DNA of 64,000 bases from Terriglobia bacterium (lineage in GTDB: Bacteria; Acidobacteriota; Terriglobia; Terriglobales; Acidobacteriaceae). Numbering within the stretch: position 1 is the first letter of the stretch; each line of letters starts with the position of its first letter. The notes beneath the pieces are model-generated. The model had not been told where the DNA came from. It saw nothing but the letters and a program-made list of their open reading frames with translations, and searched no databases. Of the stretch, positions 17,542 to 25,937 are shown one piece after another. The position numbers and the translations under genes were made by a program. Location: positions 1 through 64,000 of the forward strand of contig JAIQFT010000002.1 of the NCBI GenBank assembly GCA_020073185.1, in the 5' to 3' direction.

Positions 17542-18583
17542 ACACCCTCGAAGGCGAGCCCCGCGTCGTCATCCACACCAGTAGCCGGGCCAAGGCGTTT
17601 ACCACCAGCGTCAGCAGAAACAGCGCCAGCCCGATCTCAATAATCGCGCTGAGATAAAGACGGCCAGTGGCCTCGGTGAATTCGTTGGCGATCATACTGG
17701 CCATGGTGTAGCCGGGCGCAAACAGCGATTTCGCGATTTCCGGGCGGTTCCCGATGACCATTGTCACCGCCATGGTCTCGCCCAATGCCCGCCCGAGTCC
17801 GAGAATGATTCCGCCGATGATCCCCACCCGCGCGTTGCGCAGGATGCCGATGCGAATCATCTCCCACTGCGTCGCGCCCAGCGCCAGCACGCCTTCCCGC
17901 TGGTTCTGTGGCACCGTCAGCATTACCTCGCGCGTAATGGAGGAAATGAACGGCACCACCATGATGGAAAGGATCACTCCCGCCGCCAGCATTCCAATTC
18001 CGTAGATCGGGCCGGTGAACAGGCCCGTCCACCCGAGGTACTCCTTAAGGGGCGGGTCAATGTGTACGCGCAGGTAAGGCACCAGAACGAAAATTCCCCA
18101 CAGACCGTAGATCACGCTCGGAATCGCGGCCAGCAGCTCCACGGTGAACGACAAAAGCGCGCGCAGCCGGCGCGGGCACATTTCATTGATAAAGATCGCC
18201 ACCCCGATTCCCAGCGGCACGGCGATGATCAACGCAATCAGCGAGGAAACCAAGGTGCCATAGATGAACGGAAACGCTCCAAACTCGCCGCTCACCGGGT
18301 CCCAGTTGCTGCCCGCGAAGAAACCGAATCCGAACTTCGAGATCGCTAGCCGGGAGTGCCAGACCAGTTCGAAAACGATGAGCAGCACTACTGCGACCAC
18401 CGACAGCGCTGCTGCCACCGTCAAGTACTTGAAAATCTTGTCGGGGACAATGCTGGTGCGGAAGTTGGGCGACGGCTGTAGCGGCTTCCCCGCCTGTACT
18501 ACTACCTCAAAGTCAGGCCGTTTCGGCTGTGGGTCAGCCAAGTGCAACTCCGGTCTATTTCGCGTGTTCAATTGACAAACCAA
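17534..18583 (-). CDS. pstC: Phosphate ABC transporter permease
   Basis: The second membrane subunit of the phosphate transporter. The 349-residue frame has about six membrane helices from residue 53 on, with PSVIYGLWGIFVLVPYLR, the coupling loop EGVLALGATQWEMIRIGIL and RALGETMAVTMVIGN. No ATG lies before the first helix, so the start is a non-ATG codon; TTG at 18583 is the farthest and gives an N-terminal extension of some 50 residues that is longer than usual, so the true start may be internal. A Pho-box-like site (18599-18616) and a hairpin (18710-18743) separate it from pstS. Confidence 0.9.
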   Translation of the reverse strand: MVCQLNTRNRPELHLADPQPKRPDFEVVVQAGKPLQPSPNFRTSIVPDKIFKYLTVAAALSVVAVVLLIVFELVWHSRLAISKFGFGFFAGSNWDPVSGEFGAFPFIYGTLVSSLIALIIAVPLGIGVAIFINEMCPRRLRALLSFTVELLAAIPSVIYGLWGIFVLVPYLRVHIDPPLKEYLGWTGLFTGPIYGIGMLAAGVILSIMVVPFISSITREVMLTVPQNQREGVLALGATQWEMIRIGILRNARVGIIGGIILGLGRALGETMAVTMVIGNRPEIAKSLFAPGYTMASMIANEFTEATGRLYLSAIIEIGLALFLLTLVVNALARLLVWMTTRGSPSRVYG

Positions 18584-18598
18584 CGCTAACAGAGATTT

Positions 18599-18616
18599 GT
18601 TACAGGATTGTTAACT
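18599..18616 (-). promoter_or_regulatory. Pho-box-like site before pstC
   Basis: On the minus strand AGTTAAC and CTGTAAC are spaced by 4 bases (AATC), so two 7-base half-sites repeat every 11 bases as in PhoB binding sites (CTGTNAC twice). The second half-site is exact, the first is weaker. It lies just upstream of pstC and downstream of the pstS terminator-like hairpin, so an internal PhoB-controlled promoter for pstCAB-phoU is possible. Confidence 0.55.
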
Positions 18617-18709
18617 TCCCGCGAAATGAGAGGGCAGGCCGGCGTTTCCGATTGTGATGGGCTGAAAGCGCAGGGCGGAACAGGCGGAAACACCTCACTC
18701 TGGTGAAAA

Positions 18710-18743
18710 CAAAAGGCGGCGGATAGCTGACCGTCGCCTTTTG
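18710..18743 (-). terminator. Hairpin between pstS and pstC
   Basis: CAAAAGGCG (18710-18718) and CGCCTTTTG (18735-18743) form a 9-base stem with a 16-base loop. The A/T-rich stem base gives a short T run on either strand. It begins just after the pstS stop. Partial termination here would let pstS be expressed more strongly than the membrane genes. Confidence 0.65.
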
Positions 18744-18765
18744 TCAGGACATACCGCCGCTGCCG

Positions 18766-19773
18766 CTAGCGGATCTCCTTGATCTTTGCCCGTTCCATTT
18801 CCGCCACCTGCTTGGGCAGGGGGGCGTAATCGAGCGCGGTCACCATCGGCTCACCGTGATCGAGCATCCAGGTGAGGAACTTCACCATGGCAGCTTTCTT
18901 GCCTTGGTCCTGCCACTGCGTCGGCACCAGCAGATACGTAAAGCTGGATACTGGATACGCGTCCTTGCCGGAAGCATTGGTGATGGATACGCGGAAATCC
19001 GGGGGTACTTTCGTGCCCGCGGCTGCCTTCGTGGTCGTATCCAGGCTGGCTTTCACGAAAGTCCCCGATGCATTCTTGACCGGACCAAACGGAATCTTGT
19101 TCTGGAGCGCGTAAATCAGTTCCACGTACCCGAGTGCGCCCGGCTGCTGCGAGATGACTCCCGCCACCCCTTCGTTGCCCTTCCCCCCGAGTCCCACCGG
19201 CCACTTCACCGAGGTGTTGGACCCAACTTTCGATTTCCACTCCGGGCTGACCTTGCAGAGATAGTCGGTCCAAACAAACGTCGTTCCGCTGCCGTCAGAG
19301 CGGTGGACCACCACGATGTCCTGATCGGGCAGTTTCATTCCCGGATTCACACTGGTCAGCGCCTTGTCATTCCACTTGGTGATCTTTCCCAGGTAGATTC
19401 CGGCCAGCGCCTCGGGAGTGAATTTGATCTCCCCTGAGACCCCAGGCACGTTGTACGCCGGCACCACGCTGCCGAGCACGGTCGGAAACTGAATGATCGA
19501 CTTGCCCAGGTCCTTGAGCTGTTGGTCATTCAGCGGCATGTCGCTGGCGCCAAAATCCACCGTGCCGGAGTGTAACTGTTGGATGCCGCCGCCGCTGCCG
19601 ATGGACTGGTAGTTGATCTGCACGCCATTCGATTTAGCGAACTCGTTGAACCACTTGGAATAGATGGGATACGGGAAGGTCGCGCCCGCGGCGTTCAGAT
19701 TTGTTTGTGCCCAGCTCGCGGCCGTAAAGATTGTCAGGAACAGGACCGCGCAAACCAGCATTTTTCGCATCAC
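18766..19773 (-). CDS. pstS: Phosphate-binding periplasmic protein
   Basis: PstS captures phosphate and delivers it to PstCA. The 335-residue precursor has a Sec signal (residues 1-22, ending SWA) without a lipobox. The mature start has AGATFPYPIYSKWF, then SIGSGGGIQQLHSGTVDFGASDMPL and VVHRSDGSGTTFVWTDYL, the phosphate-contacting segments. The Ser-Gly-Ser and Ser-Asp-Gly-Ser-Gly-Thr stretches are those that bind phosphate in the family. It is the first gene of the operon and lies 41 bases from a good Pho-box-like site. The gene order pstS-pstC-pstA-pstB-phoU is complete. Confidence 0.96.
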   Translation of the reverse strand: MMRKMLVCAVLFLTIFTAASWAQTNLNAAGATFPYPIYSKWFNEFAKSNGVQINYQSIGSGGGIQQLHSGTVDFGASDMPLNDQQLKDLGKSIIQFPTVLGSVVPAYNVPGVSGEIKFTPEALAGIYLGKITKWNDKALTSVNPGMKLPDQDIVVVHRSDGSGTTFVWTDYLCKVSPEWKSKVGSNTSVKWPVGLGGKGNEGVAGVISQQPGALGYVELIYALQNKIPFGPVKNASGTFVKASLDTTTKAAAGTKVPPDFRVSITNASGKDAYPVSSFTYLLVPTQWQDQGKKAAMVKFLTWMLDHGEPMVTALDYAPLPKQVAEMERAKIKEIR

Positions 19774-19813
19774 AATTCGATTCCTCCTATGCTTCTCCTT
19801 CTAACGGCGAATT

Positions 19814-19831
19814 GTTACAACGGCGTTACAG
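19814..19831 (-). promoter_or_regulatory. Pho-box-like site before pstS
   Basis: The minus strand reads CTGTAAC, GCCG, TTGTAAC: two near-consensus 7-base half-sites with 4-base spacing, the standard PhoB site. It lies 41 bases before the pstS start, where the site would overlap the -35 region of the pstS promoter. PhoB and PhoR are encoded divergently about 340 bases away. Confidence 0.75.
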
Positions 19832-19930
19832 AGGGATGAATTTCCCATGAACGGGATTTCCGCCCGCGATTTCCTGGGGTTGTAATCGTCCTTTAACAAT
19901 GGGGCGCTAAGCTCGGGGTGGGGAATTCGG

Positions 19931-20098
19931 ATGAGTATCGCCGTCATTTTCGCGACGCTGATTGCCATCGCCGTCATCGTCATGCTGCTGACCGGTCGCG
20001 CGTCCCCGAATCACAGTTTTGCCCTCGAGATGGTGAAACGGCTCGCGGACGAAGAAGCTGACTCGCCGGCCGGGCGCGCGTCTCGCCCAGCGGCATAG
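19931..20098 (+). CDS. Small single-pass membrane protein, possible
   Basis: An open frame of 55 codons begins with ATG 19931 and ends with TAG at 20096-20098. The first 22 residues, MSIAVIFATLIAIAVIVMLL, make a strong membrane helix, followed by a short charged tail (residues 23-55). It sits between the divergent pstS and phoB genes, 55 bases before phoB, and may be cotranscribed with phoBR. No ribosome-binding site stands out beyond GGGGTGGGG upstream. Coding potential is suggested only by the hydrophobic pattern, so it could be spurious. Confidence 0.4.
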   Translation: MSIAVIFATLIAIAVIVMLLTGRASPNHSFALEMVKRLADEEADSPAGRASRPAA

Positions 20099-20152
20099 AT
20101 GGTGACTCCACATTAGGGTCGAAAGTACCCTTCCGGCTAAACTATTGCTAAG

Positions 20153-20841
<689 letters not shown>

Positions 20842-20845
<4 letters not shown>

Positions 20846-22578
20846 CCAACCGCATCTTCTTCAAGCTGCTCGGCGCCTTCGTGCTGGTGATTGCGGTCGC
20901 CACCCTCACCCTTGACTTCCCTGTCCGCAGAGCATGGGAAGAATCGCTTTACAACGAAATCCGCACTGCGCTGGAGCAGAAAGCCGCGATGTTCGCGCAG
21001 GCGGTACAACAGGACCGCGACCGTCGCAGCCTGCAAGCCATCGCCGACGACGTCTCCCACGCTGCCGACGCCCGCGCCACCATCATCGCAACCGACGGAG
21101 GTGTCCTGGCCGACACCGGCGCCAATCCCGCCGAGATGGAAAACCACGCCACCCGGCCGGAGTTCATCGCCGCGCTGCGCGGCAGCGTCGGCTCGGCCAC
21201 CCGCACCAGTCATACCGTCGGCATTCCGTTTCTTTATGTCGCCGCTCCGATATCGGGCGGGGCCGTGCGCCTCGCGTATCCGCTTTCCTCCATCCGGCAG
21301 ATGACTCGGCGCGTGACCCTCTACCTGATCTGGGCGTCGCTGGCTGCGCTCATCCTCGCCACCATCATCTCCGCCGTGGTCGCGCGCCTGATTTCGCGGC
21401 GATTGCAGCGCATCGTCGCCTTCGCCGAGCGCATCGCCGCCGGCGACCTGAGCGCGCGCATCGAGGAGTCCTCCGCCGACGAGATCGCGCATGTCGCCTC
21501 CGCCCTCGACCGCACCGCGCGCCAGTTGGAACAGAGCTTCGCCGCCGTCGAGACCGGACGCAAGCAACTCGAAGCGCTGCTCAACAGCATGCAGGAGGCG
21601 GTGCTCGCCATCTCGCGCGACCGCCGCATCCAGTGGTCGAACGGCCCGATGAACGCCATCGCGCGTATCTCCATCGGCGCACCTCTGGTCGGCGCCGTCC
21701 GCGACCCCGACGTCCTCGCCGCCATCGAAGGCGCGCTGGAGACAAAGGGAGTGCGAACCACGCGCGCTGCCGCGCTCGTTCCTGGCCGCACCTTCAGCGT
21801 GACCGCCGCTCCCTTGCCCGGCGGCGGCGCCGTCGCCGTGCTTCACGACATGACCAGCATCGAGCGCGTGGAGAAAACCCGGCGTGACTTCATCGCCAAC
21901 GTCTCGCACGAGCTGCGCACGCCGCTCACCTCCATTCAAGGTTTCGCCGAGACGCTACTTGACCTGGAAGCATCCGACAACGCCGATCCCGCCACCAAGC
22001 GCGACTTCCTCGAAGTGATCCGCAAGAATGCCGCCCGCATGGCGCGGCTCACCGAAGACCTGTTGGTGCTGGCGCGGGTCGAATCCGGCGAGCGCGCCTT
22101 CAACTTGCGCCCCACTTCGCCCGCCACCCTCCTCGACGACGCGGTGGAAACATTCTTCGAAACCGCCAAGGCCGGCGGCATCGCAATCCAGGTCGAAAAT
22201 TCCGCCACGCCGATGGTGCAGGCCGACAAGGACGCCATCCATCAGGTGTTCACCAACCTGATTGACAACGCCATCAAGTACGCCGCCTCGGGCGCGCGCA
22301 TCGAGGTGGGCGCGCGCGATGACGATGCCGGCGTCGAGTTCTACGTGCGCGACTACGGTCCCGGCATCGCCTCCGAACACCTGCCGCGCCTTTTCGAGCG
22401 CTTTTACCGCGTGGACAAGGCGCGCTCCCGCGAATCCGGCGGTACCGGCCTTGGCCTCGCCATCGCCAAGCACATCGTTCGAGCTCACGATGGCGTCGTC
22501 CGCGTCACCAGCGAGCTCAACCGCGGCTCGAGGTTCTCGTTTGTCCTGCCACGAGCCGCCGTTCCCGCAGTGCAATAA
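20842..22578 (+). CDS. phoR: Phosphate sensor histidine kinase
   Basis: A 578-residue membrane kinase. It has an N-terminal membrane helix (about 7-27), a periplasmic segment of roughly 130 residues, a second helix (about 165-187), HAMP (about 188-240), a PAS-like region (about 250-335), and a HisKA domain with His356 in FIANVSHELRTPLTSIQGF. The ATP-binding domain has NLIDNAIKYA, DYGPGI and GGTGLGLAIAKHIV. The periplasmic loop is larger than in enterobacterial PhoR, as in many Gram-positive and acidobacterial PhoR/WalK-like kinases. ATG 20842 overlaps the phoB stop. The ATPase and pst context support phosphate sensing. Confidence 0.9.
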
Positions 22579-22685
22579 CCTCACATGACGTGCGTCGAAA
22601 GCGCTTGGAGCAATCTCGCGTCTCCCGGTGTCCAATGCAGTGACAGCGAGTGCGCGGCGAGGTCCCCATCTCTCGCCGCCGCACG

Positions 22686-23435
22686 ATGGGGAGATCGGAC
22701 GCCGCCGTGTTTACTGAATCTCTCCTGGAGTCCTGTGCCCGCACGCGCCGCGGCTGGACCACGTTCCTCTCCTTTGCCGCGCAGACTGCGGTCGTAGCCG
22801 CGCTGGTGTTGCTTCCGCTGTTTTATACGCAAGCGTTGCCCGCGATAATCGATCTCGGTCGGCTGATCGGCCCTCCGCCCGGCAAGGTGCCGCGGGCAGC
22901 GTCGACCGAGCGCCGCGCCACGCGTAACTCGGACTCGGAACTGGTCGGCGACACGGTGCGCGAACCGATCCGGATTCGCCAAGGGGTTGCCGAGGTTCAC
23001 GATCAGGGCGCCCCTGAACCCGTGCCTGACAACGGATTGGTAATTCCGGGCGGAACCGGTTCTCGCGAAGCTGGAACGCAGATTATGGCGCTGTTTGCCG
23101 TCCCGCCCAGGCCAGCCGCGCCGCCGCCGCCGGTTCCGACGCGCCGCGTCGCGGTCTCCTGCGGTGTGCTGCAGGGTTTCCTCCTGCACCAAGTCCGCCC
23201 GGTGTATCCGATGCCGGCGATCATCGCCCACGTGCAAGGTGCGGTCGTGCTGAGTGCCGTGATCAGCCGCGCCGGGACGATTGAAAATCTACACGTTGTG
23301 AGTGGTCATCCTCTGCTGGTGCGAGCCGCGGTTGAGGCGGTGCGGCAATGGCGCTACCGCCCCTACCTGCTGAACGGAGAGCCGGTCGAAGTGGATACTC
23401 AAATCACGGTCAATTTCACTCTCGGCGGCGGCTGA
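22686..23435 (+). CDS. TonB-family energy transducer
   Basis: A 249-residue TonB-like protein that would couple the inner-membrane proton gradient to outer-membrane receptors. It has a cytosolic N-terminus, one membrane helix (about 28-50), a proline-containing linker with PPRPAAPPPPVPTRRV, and a C-terminal TonB domain (about 175-249: VRPVYPMPAIIAHVQG, then VRQWRYRPYLLNGEPVEVDTQ). ATG 22686 is preferred over GTG 22650, because the extension encodes basic residues without family similarity. ExbB/ExbD genes are not nearby. A possible terminator lies 290 bases downstream. Confidence 0.85.
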   Translation: MGRSDAAVFTESLLESCARTRRGWTTFLSFAAQTAVVAALVLLPLFYTQALPAIIDLGRLIGPPPGKVPRAASTERRATRNSDSELVGDTVREPIRIRQGVAEVHDQGAPEPVPDNGLVIPGGTGSREAGTQIMALFAVPPRPAAPPPPVPTRRVAVSCGVLQGFLLHQVRPVYPMPAIIAHVQGAVVLSAVISRAGTIENLHVVSGHPLLVRAAVEAVRQWRYRPYLLNGEPVEVDTQITVNFTLGGG

Positions 23436-23806
23436 TCTCGATCGCCGCCCGGACCATCGCCACCCTCACGCCATCAGGCGTGTTCATTCACCAATCGCCA
23501 ATCGCATATGGCTTCTGGACCAGCCCCAAACTGGAACCGACCGTTTACGCCTTGGCGCTTTCTGACGTGCCCGTTTTGTTGACTTTAGCAGCGCTGGTTC
23601 TAAGCTGGCTTGGAGCACGGTCTTTGCCAGCGCGCCCAACCCGCGTGCTGGTTCTGTCCGCCCGACGCCCGCGTGCCGCGCCGCTGCGGCGCAAAGGGGT
23701 GCTCGCGAGTGCCGTGTGGATGGATCGCCCCGTAGTGGGGAACACGACCTCCACGGGGCCCAATTTTTGCCACATCAGCCCCGTCGCAGGGACGACACCT
23801 TTTGAT
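23436..23806. other. Intergenic region after TonB gene
   Basis: About 370 bases without a convincing gene. It includes an ATTCACCAATCGCCAATCG tract near 23485 similar to one before the Nudix gene (near 24715), and the hairpin noted at 23727-23768. Otherwise nothing was recognised. Confidence 0.5.
23727..23768 (+). terminator. Possible factor-independent terminator
   Basis: GCCCCGTAGTGG and CCACGGGGC can form a bulged stem (9 pairs, three-base bulge) with a loop of about 13 bases, followed by CCAATTTTTG. It lies about 290 bases after the TonB gene and before the convergent DUF2520 gene. The T run is short and offset, so the call is tentative. Confidence 0.35.
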
Positions 23807-24664
23807 CTATCGACAAGCCGGCTTCAACAATTCCCGTATCTCTTTCTTTCTCTTCACCGGCAGCGTCTTCAACGCACTCCGCGCCAGCGCCACATACACC
23901 TCGCGCGCCTCCGGCACCGCCCGCAGCACTTCCAAATGCCGCCGCACCGTCTCCACGTCCCCGCGCACCAGCGGTCCGCTGAATGCGCCCGCCTTGCCGC
24001 GCTGCAAATAGTTGCGCACGGTCTGCTGCAGGATCGGCCCCATCGCTGCCCGCGCCGACGCTTCGCTCAATCCCGCCCGCCGTGCTACCCGCTCCGCCGC
24101 CGCCACCGTCGCCACGATCAGCGGCGACGTGAACGCCCCGAACGCGTGGTACATCGGCTTTCGCTGCGCCTCAATTACCACCACGCGTCCTCCGAGGTCC
24201 TGCGCCACCCGCCGAGCCACCCGCACCGCCTGCCGATCACCCTCAATGGCGAAGGTCACGCCGCGCAGCTCCGACCGCACCTTGCGCACAAATGTCATCA
24301 TCGGATGAATCGAGCCGACGGCAGCTCCGCGCTCCTTCAGCCTCTTCAACTCCCAGCTGCTCAGCGCGCCGCTGCAGTGCAGCGCGATCTTACCCGCCCA
24401 CTTCCCTTTTTTCGCCAACTCGCCTGCGCACGCGGCAATCGCGCCATCGCTGACGCAGATCCAAACCATGTCGGCGGAGAATTTCGCCTCTTCCAACTCG
24501 ACCGCGCGTGTCCCCAGACCGCGCGCCAGCGTCTCTGCGCGTTTCGCCGTTGCGCCCCCGCGATGCACGATCTCCTCCACGCGGTATCCCGCCGCGTGCA
24601 GCGCGCGCGCCATGGCGCTCCCCAAATTCCCCGGCCCGATAATCGCGATGGTTGGCTTGCGCAT
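23807..24664 (-). CDS. Rossmann-fold/DUF2520 dehydrogenase-like protein
   Basis: A 285-residue protein with an N-terminal NAD(P)-binding domain (MRKPTIAIIGPGNLGSAMARALHAAGY, a GxGxxG-like motif) and a C-terminal DUF2520 helical domain from about residue 125 (GSIHPMMTF, then PMYHAFGAFTSPLIVAT and a final helix bundle). The fold is similar to prephenate and 3-hydroxyisobutyrate dehydrogenases, and it is often described as an NADP oxidoreductase, but the substrate is unknown. It stands alone, divergent from the Nudix gene. Confidence 0.88.
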   Translation of the reverse strand: MRKPTIAIIGPGNLGSAMARALHAAGYRVEEIVHRGGATAKRAETLARGLGTRAVELEEAKFSADMVWICVSDGAIAACAGELAKKGKWAGKIALHCSGALSSWELKRLKERGAAVGSIHPMMTFVRKVRSELRGVTFAIEGDRQAVRVARRVAQDLGGRVVVIEAQRKPMYHAFGAFTSPLIVATVAAAERVARRAGLSEASARAAMGPILQQTVRNYLQRGKAGAFSGPLVRGDVETVRRHLEVLRAVPEAREVYVALARSALKTLPVKRKKEIRELLKPACR

Positions 24665-24764
24665 GAAGTGGCGGAAGCATAGCAGTTGTCAATCTGCCCT
24701 CGCCAGCCAATCACAATTCACCAATCACGATCGCCAATCCCTTTCGCTCGCGTATATTGACAGC

Positions 24765-25367
24765 ATGTCCCGCTCCCGCAAGCCCAAGCAGGCCAAGCTC
24801 CTCTCTTCCCGTGTCGTCTATCGCGGACCGGTGTTTTACGTGGCCACCGACCGTGTCCAGGAGCCCGGCGGCATCACCGTGCGCCGCGACGTCGTGCGCC
24901 ACACCGGCTCCATCGTCATTATGGCGGTGGACAACAGCCGTTCCGAGCCTCGCGTCCTGCTTGCTCGTCAGTACCGCCATCCTGCCGGCGATTATCTCTG
25001 GGAGCTCCCCGCCGGGCGCATCGATCCTGGAGAATCCGAACTGGCCGGTGCCAAACGCGAGCTGGTGGAGGAAACCGGCTACGCCGCCACTCACTGGCAG
25101 CGCGCGTTCTACTTCTACGCCAGCCCCGGATTCCTCGACGAAACCATGGCCGTCTATCTCGCATCCGGCCTGAAGCGTGGCCAAGCCCAACCCGAGGAAG
25201 ACGAGGTCATCCAGAAGCGCATGTTTCCGCTCTCCCAGCTTGTCCGCATGGTGATGAGCGGCAATCTCCGCGACGGCAAGACCATCTGCGGCGTGTTGTG
25301 GCTCGCCGAAAAACTCCAACTTGGCCGAAGAGCCGCTCAAAAGTCCTCCTCGGCCGCGTCTCTTTAA
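24765..25367 (+). CDS. Nudix hydrolase, ADP-ribose-pyrophosphatase type
   Basis: A 200-residue Nudix enzyme, likely cleaving ADP-ribose or similar nucleoside diphosphate sugars. The Nudix box is complete: GRIDPGESELAGAKRELVEE followed by TGY (about residues 82-104). The N-terminal beta domain with RQYRHPAGDYLWELPAGR is typical of ADP-ribose pyrophosphatases. ATG 24765 was chosen, since the open frame upstream overlaps the divergent DUF2520 gene. The C-terminal LVRMVMSGNLRDGKTICGVLWLAEKL is also typical. It precedes the cold-shock gene by 234 bases. Confidence 0.9.
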   Translation: MSRSRKPKQAKLLSSRVVYRGPVFYVATDRVQEPGGITVRRDVVRHTGSIVIMAVDNSRSEPRVLLARQYRHPAGDYLWELPAGRIDPGESELAGAKRELVEETGYAATHWQRAFYFYASPGFLDETMAVYLASGLKRGQAQPEEDEVIQKRMFPLSQLVRMVMSGNLRDGKTICGVLWLAEKLQLGRRAAQKSSSAASL

Positions 25368-25601
25368 GACGCTGCGCCTGGCGTGCCGCCCACACCCGTC
25401 GCCGGCCACCGTGCCTGTATACTCTCTTGACAACACATCCCAACGGCAGGAAAATGACATCCAATATTCGTAAGATCCCCTTCTGCCCAACCACGATGTG
25501 GCGCCCGCAAGCGCTCCGTCGCAATTGGCCGTGGTCTTGATGGACTTCTAACCGCGCGTGGGGGGGGCGCGGCGGCGGTACCCGTACGGAGGAAGAGAAA
25601 G

Positions 25602-25814
25602 GTGGCTCGTATTAAAGGCAAAGTAAAGTGGTTCAATAACGCCAAGGGGTTCGGCTTCATCGGCCGCGACGATGGTCCGGACGTCTTTGTCCACTACAGC
25701 GCCATCACCTCGGAAGGCTACAAAAGCCTGCAGGAAGGAGATGACGTGGAATTCGAGATCGTGCAAGGCCAAAAGGGGCCTCAGGCCGGCAACGTCACCA
25801 AGTTGTCCGCCTAG
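25602..25814 (+). CDS. Cold-shock domain protein
   Basis: A 70-residue CspA-family RNA chaperone. RNP1 ([11 protein letters not shown], about residues 15-25) and RNP2 (VFVHYSAI, about 28-35) are intact and the length is typical. It starts with GTG at 25602 after GGAGGAAGAGAAAG. About 160 bases of leader precede it, as in cold-shock mRNAs with regulatory 5' regions. A strong terminator follows at 25840. Confidence 0.95.
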   Translation: MARIKGKVKWFNNAKGFGFIGRDDGPDVFVHYSAITSEGYKSLQEGDDVEFEIVQGQKGPQAGNVTKLSA

Positions 25815-25839
25815 CAACACCAAATTCAATCACTTCGCT

Positions 25840-25862
25840 AGCCCAGCCCCTGAGGCTGGGCT
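25840..25862 (+). terminator. Factor-independent terminator of the cold-shock gene
   Basis: AGCCCAGCC and GGCTGGGCT form a 9-base stem with a 5-base loop (CCTGA region), followed by TTGTTG. It lies 25 bases after the cold-shock stop. Confidence 0.75.
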
Positions 25863-25937
25863 TTGTTGTATGGCCTTCCCCAACTGCCAACCGCCGATAG
25901 CCGACAGCCTGTTCGCAGGCATAAAATCCTCTGGCGT

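Noticed and set aside
23545-23775. Minus-strand frame of 76 codons after the TonB gene
   Set aside because: Composition is noise-like (Arg/Ser/Thr) with no ribosome-binding site or motif.
25550-25580. GTGGGGGGGGCGCGGCGG as possible G-quadruplex or regulatory element
   Set aside because: It is a single G-rich run in the cold-shock leader with no matching structure, so no claim is made.
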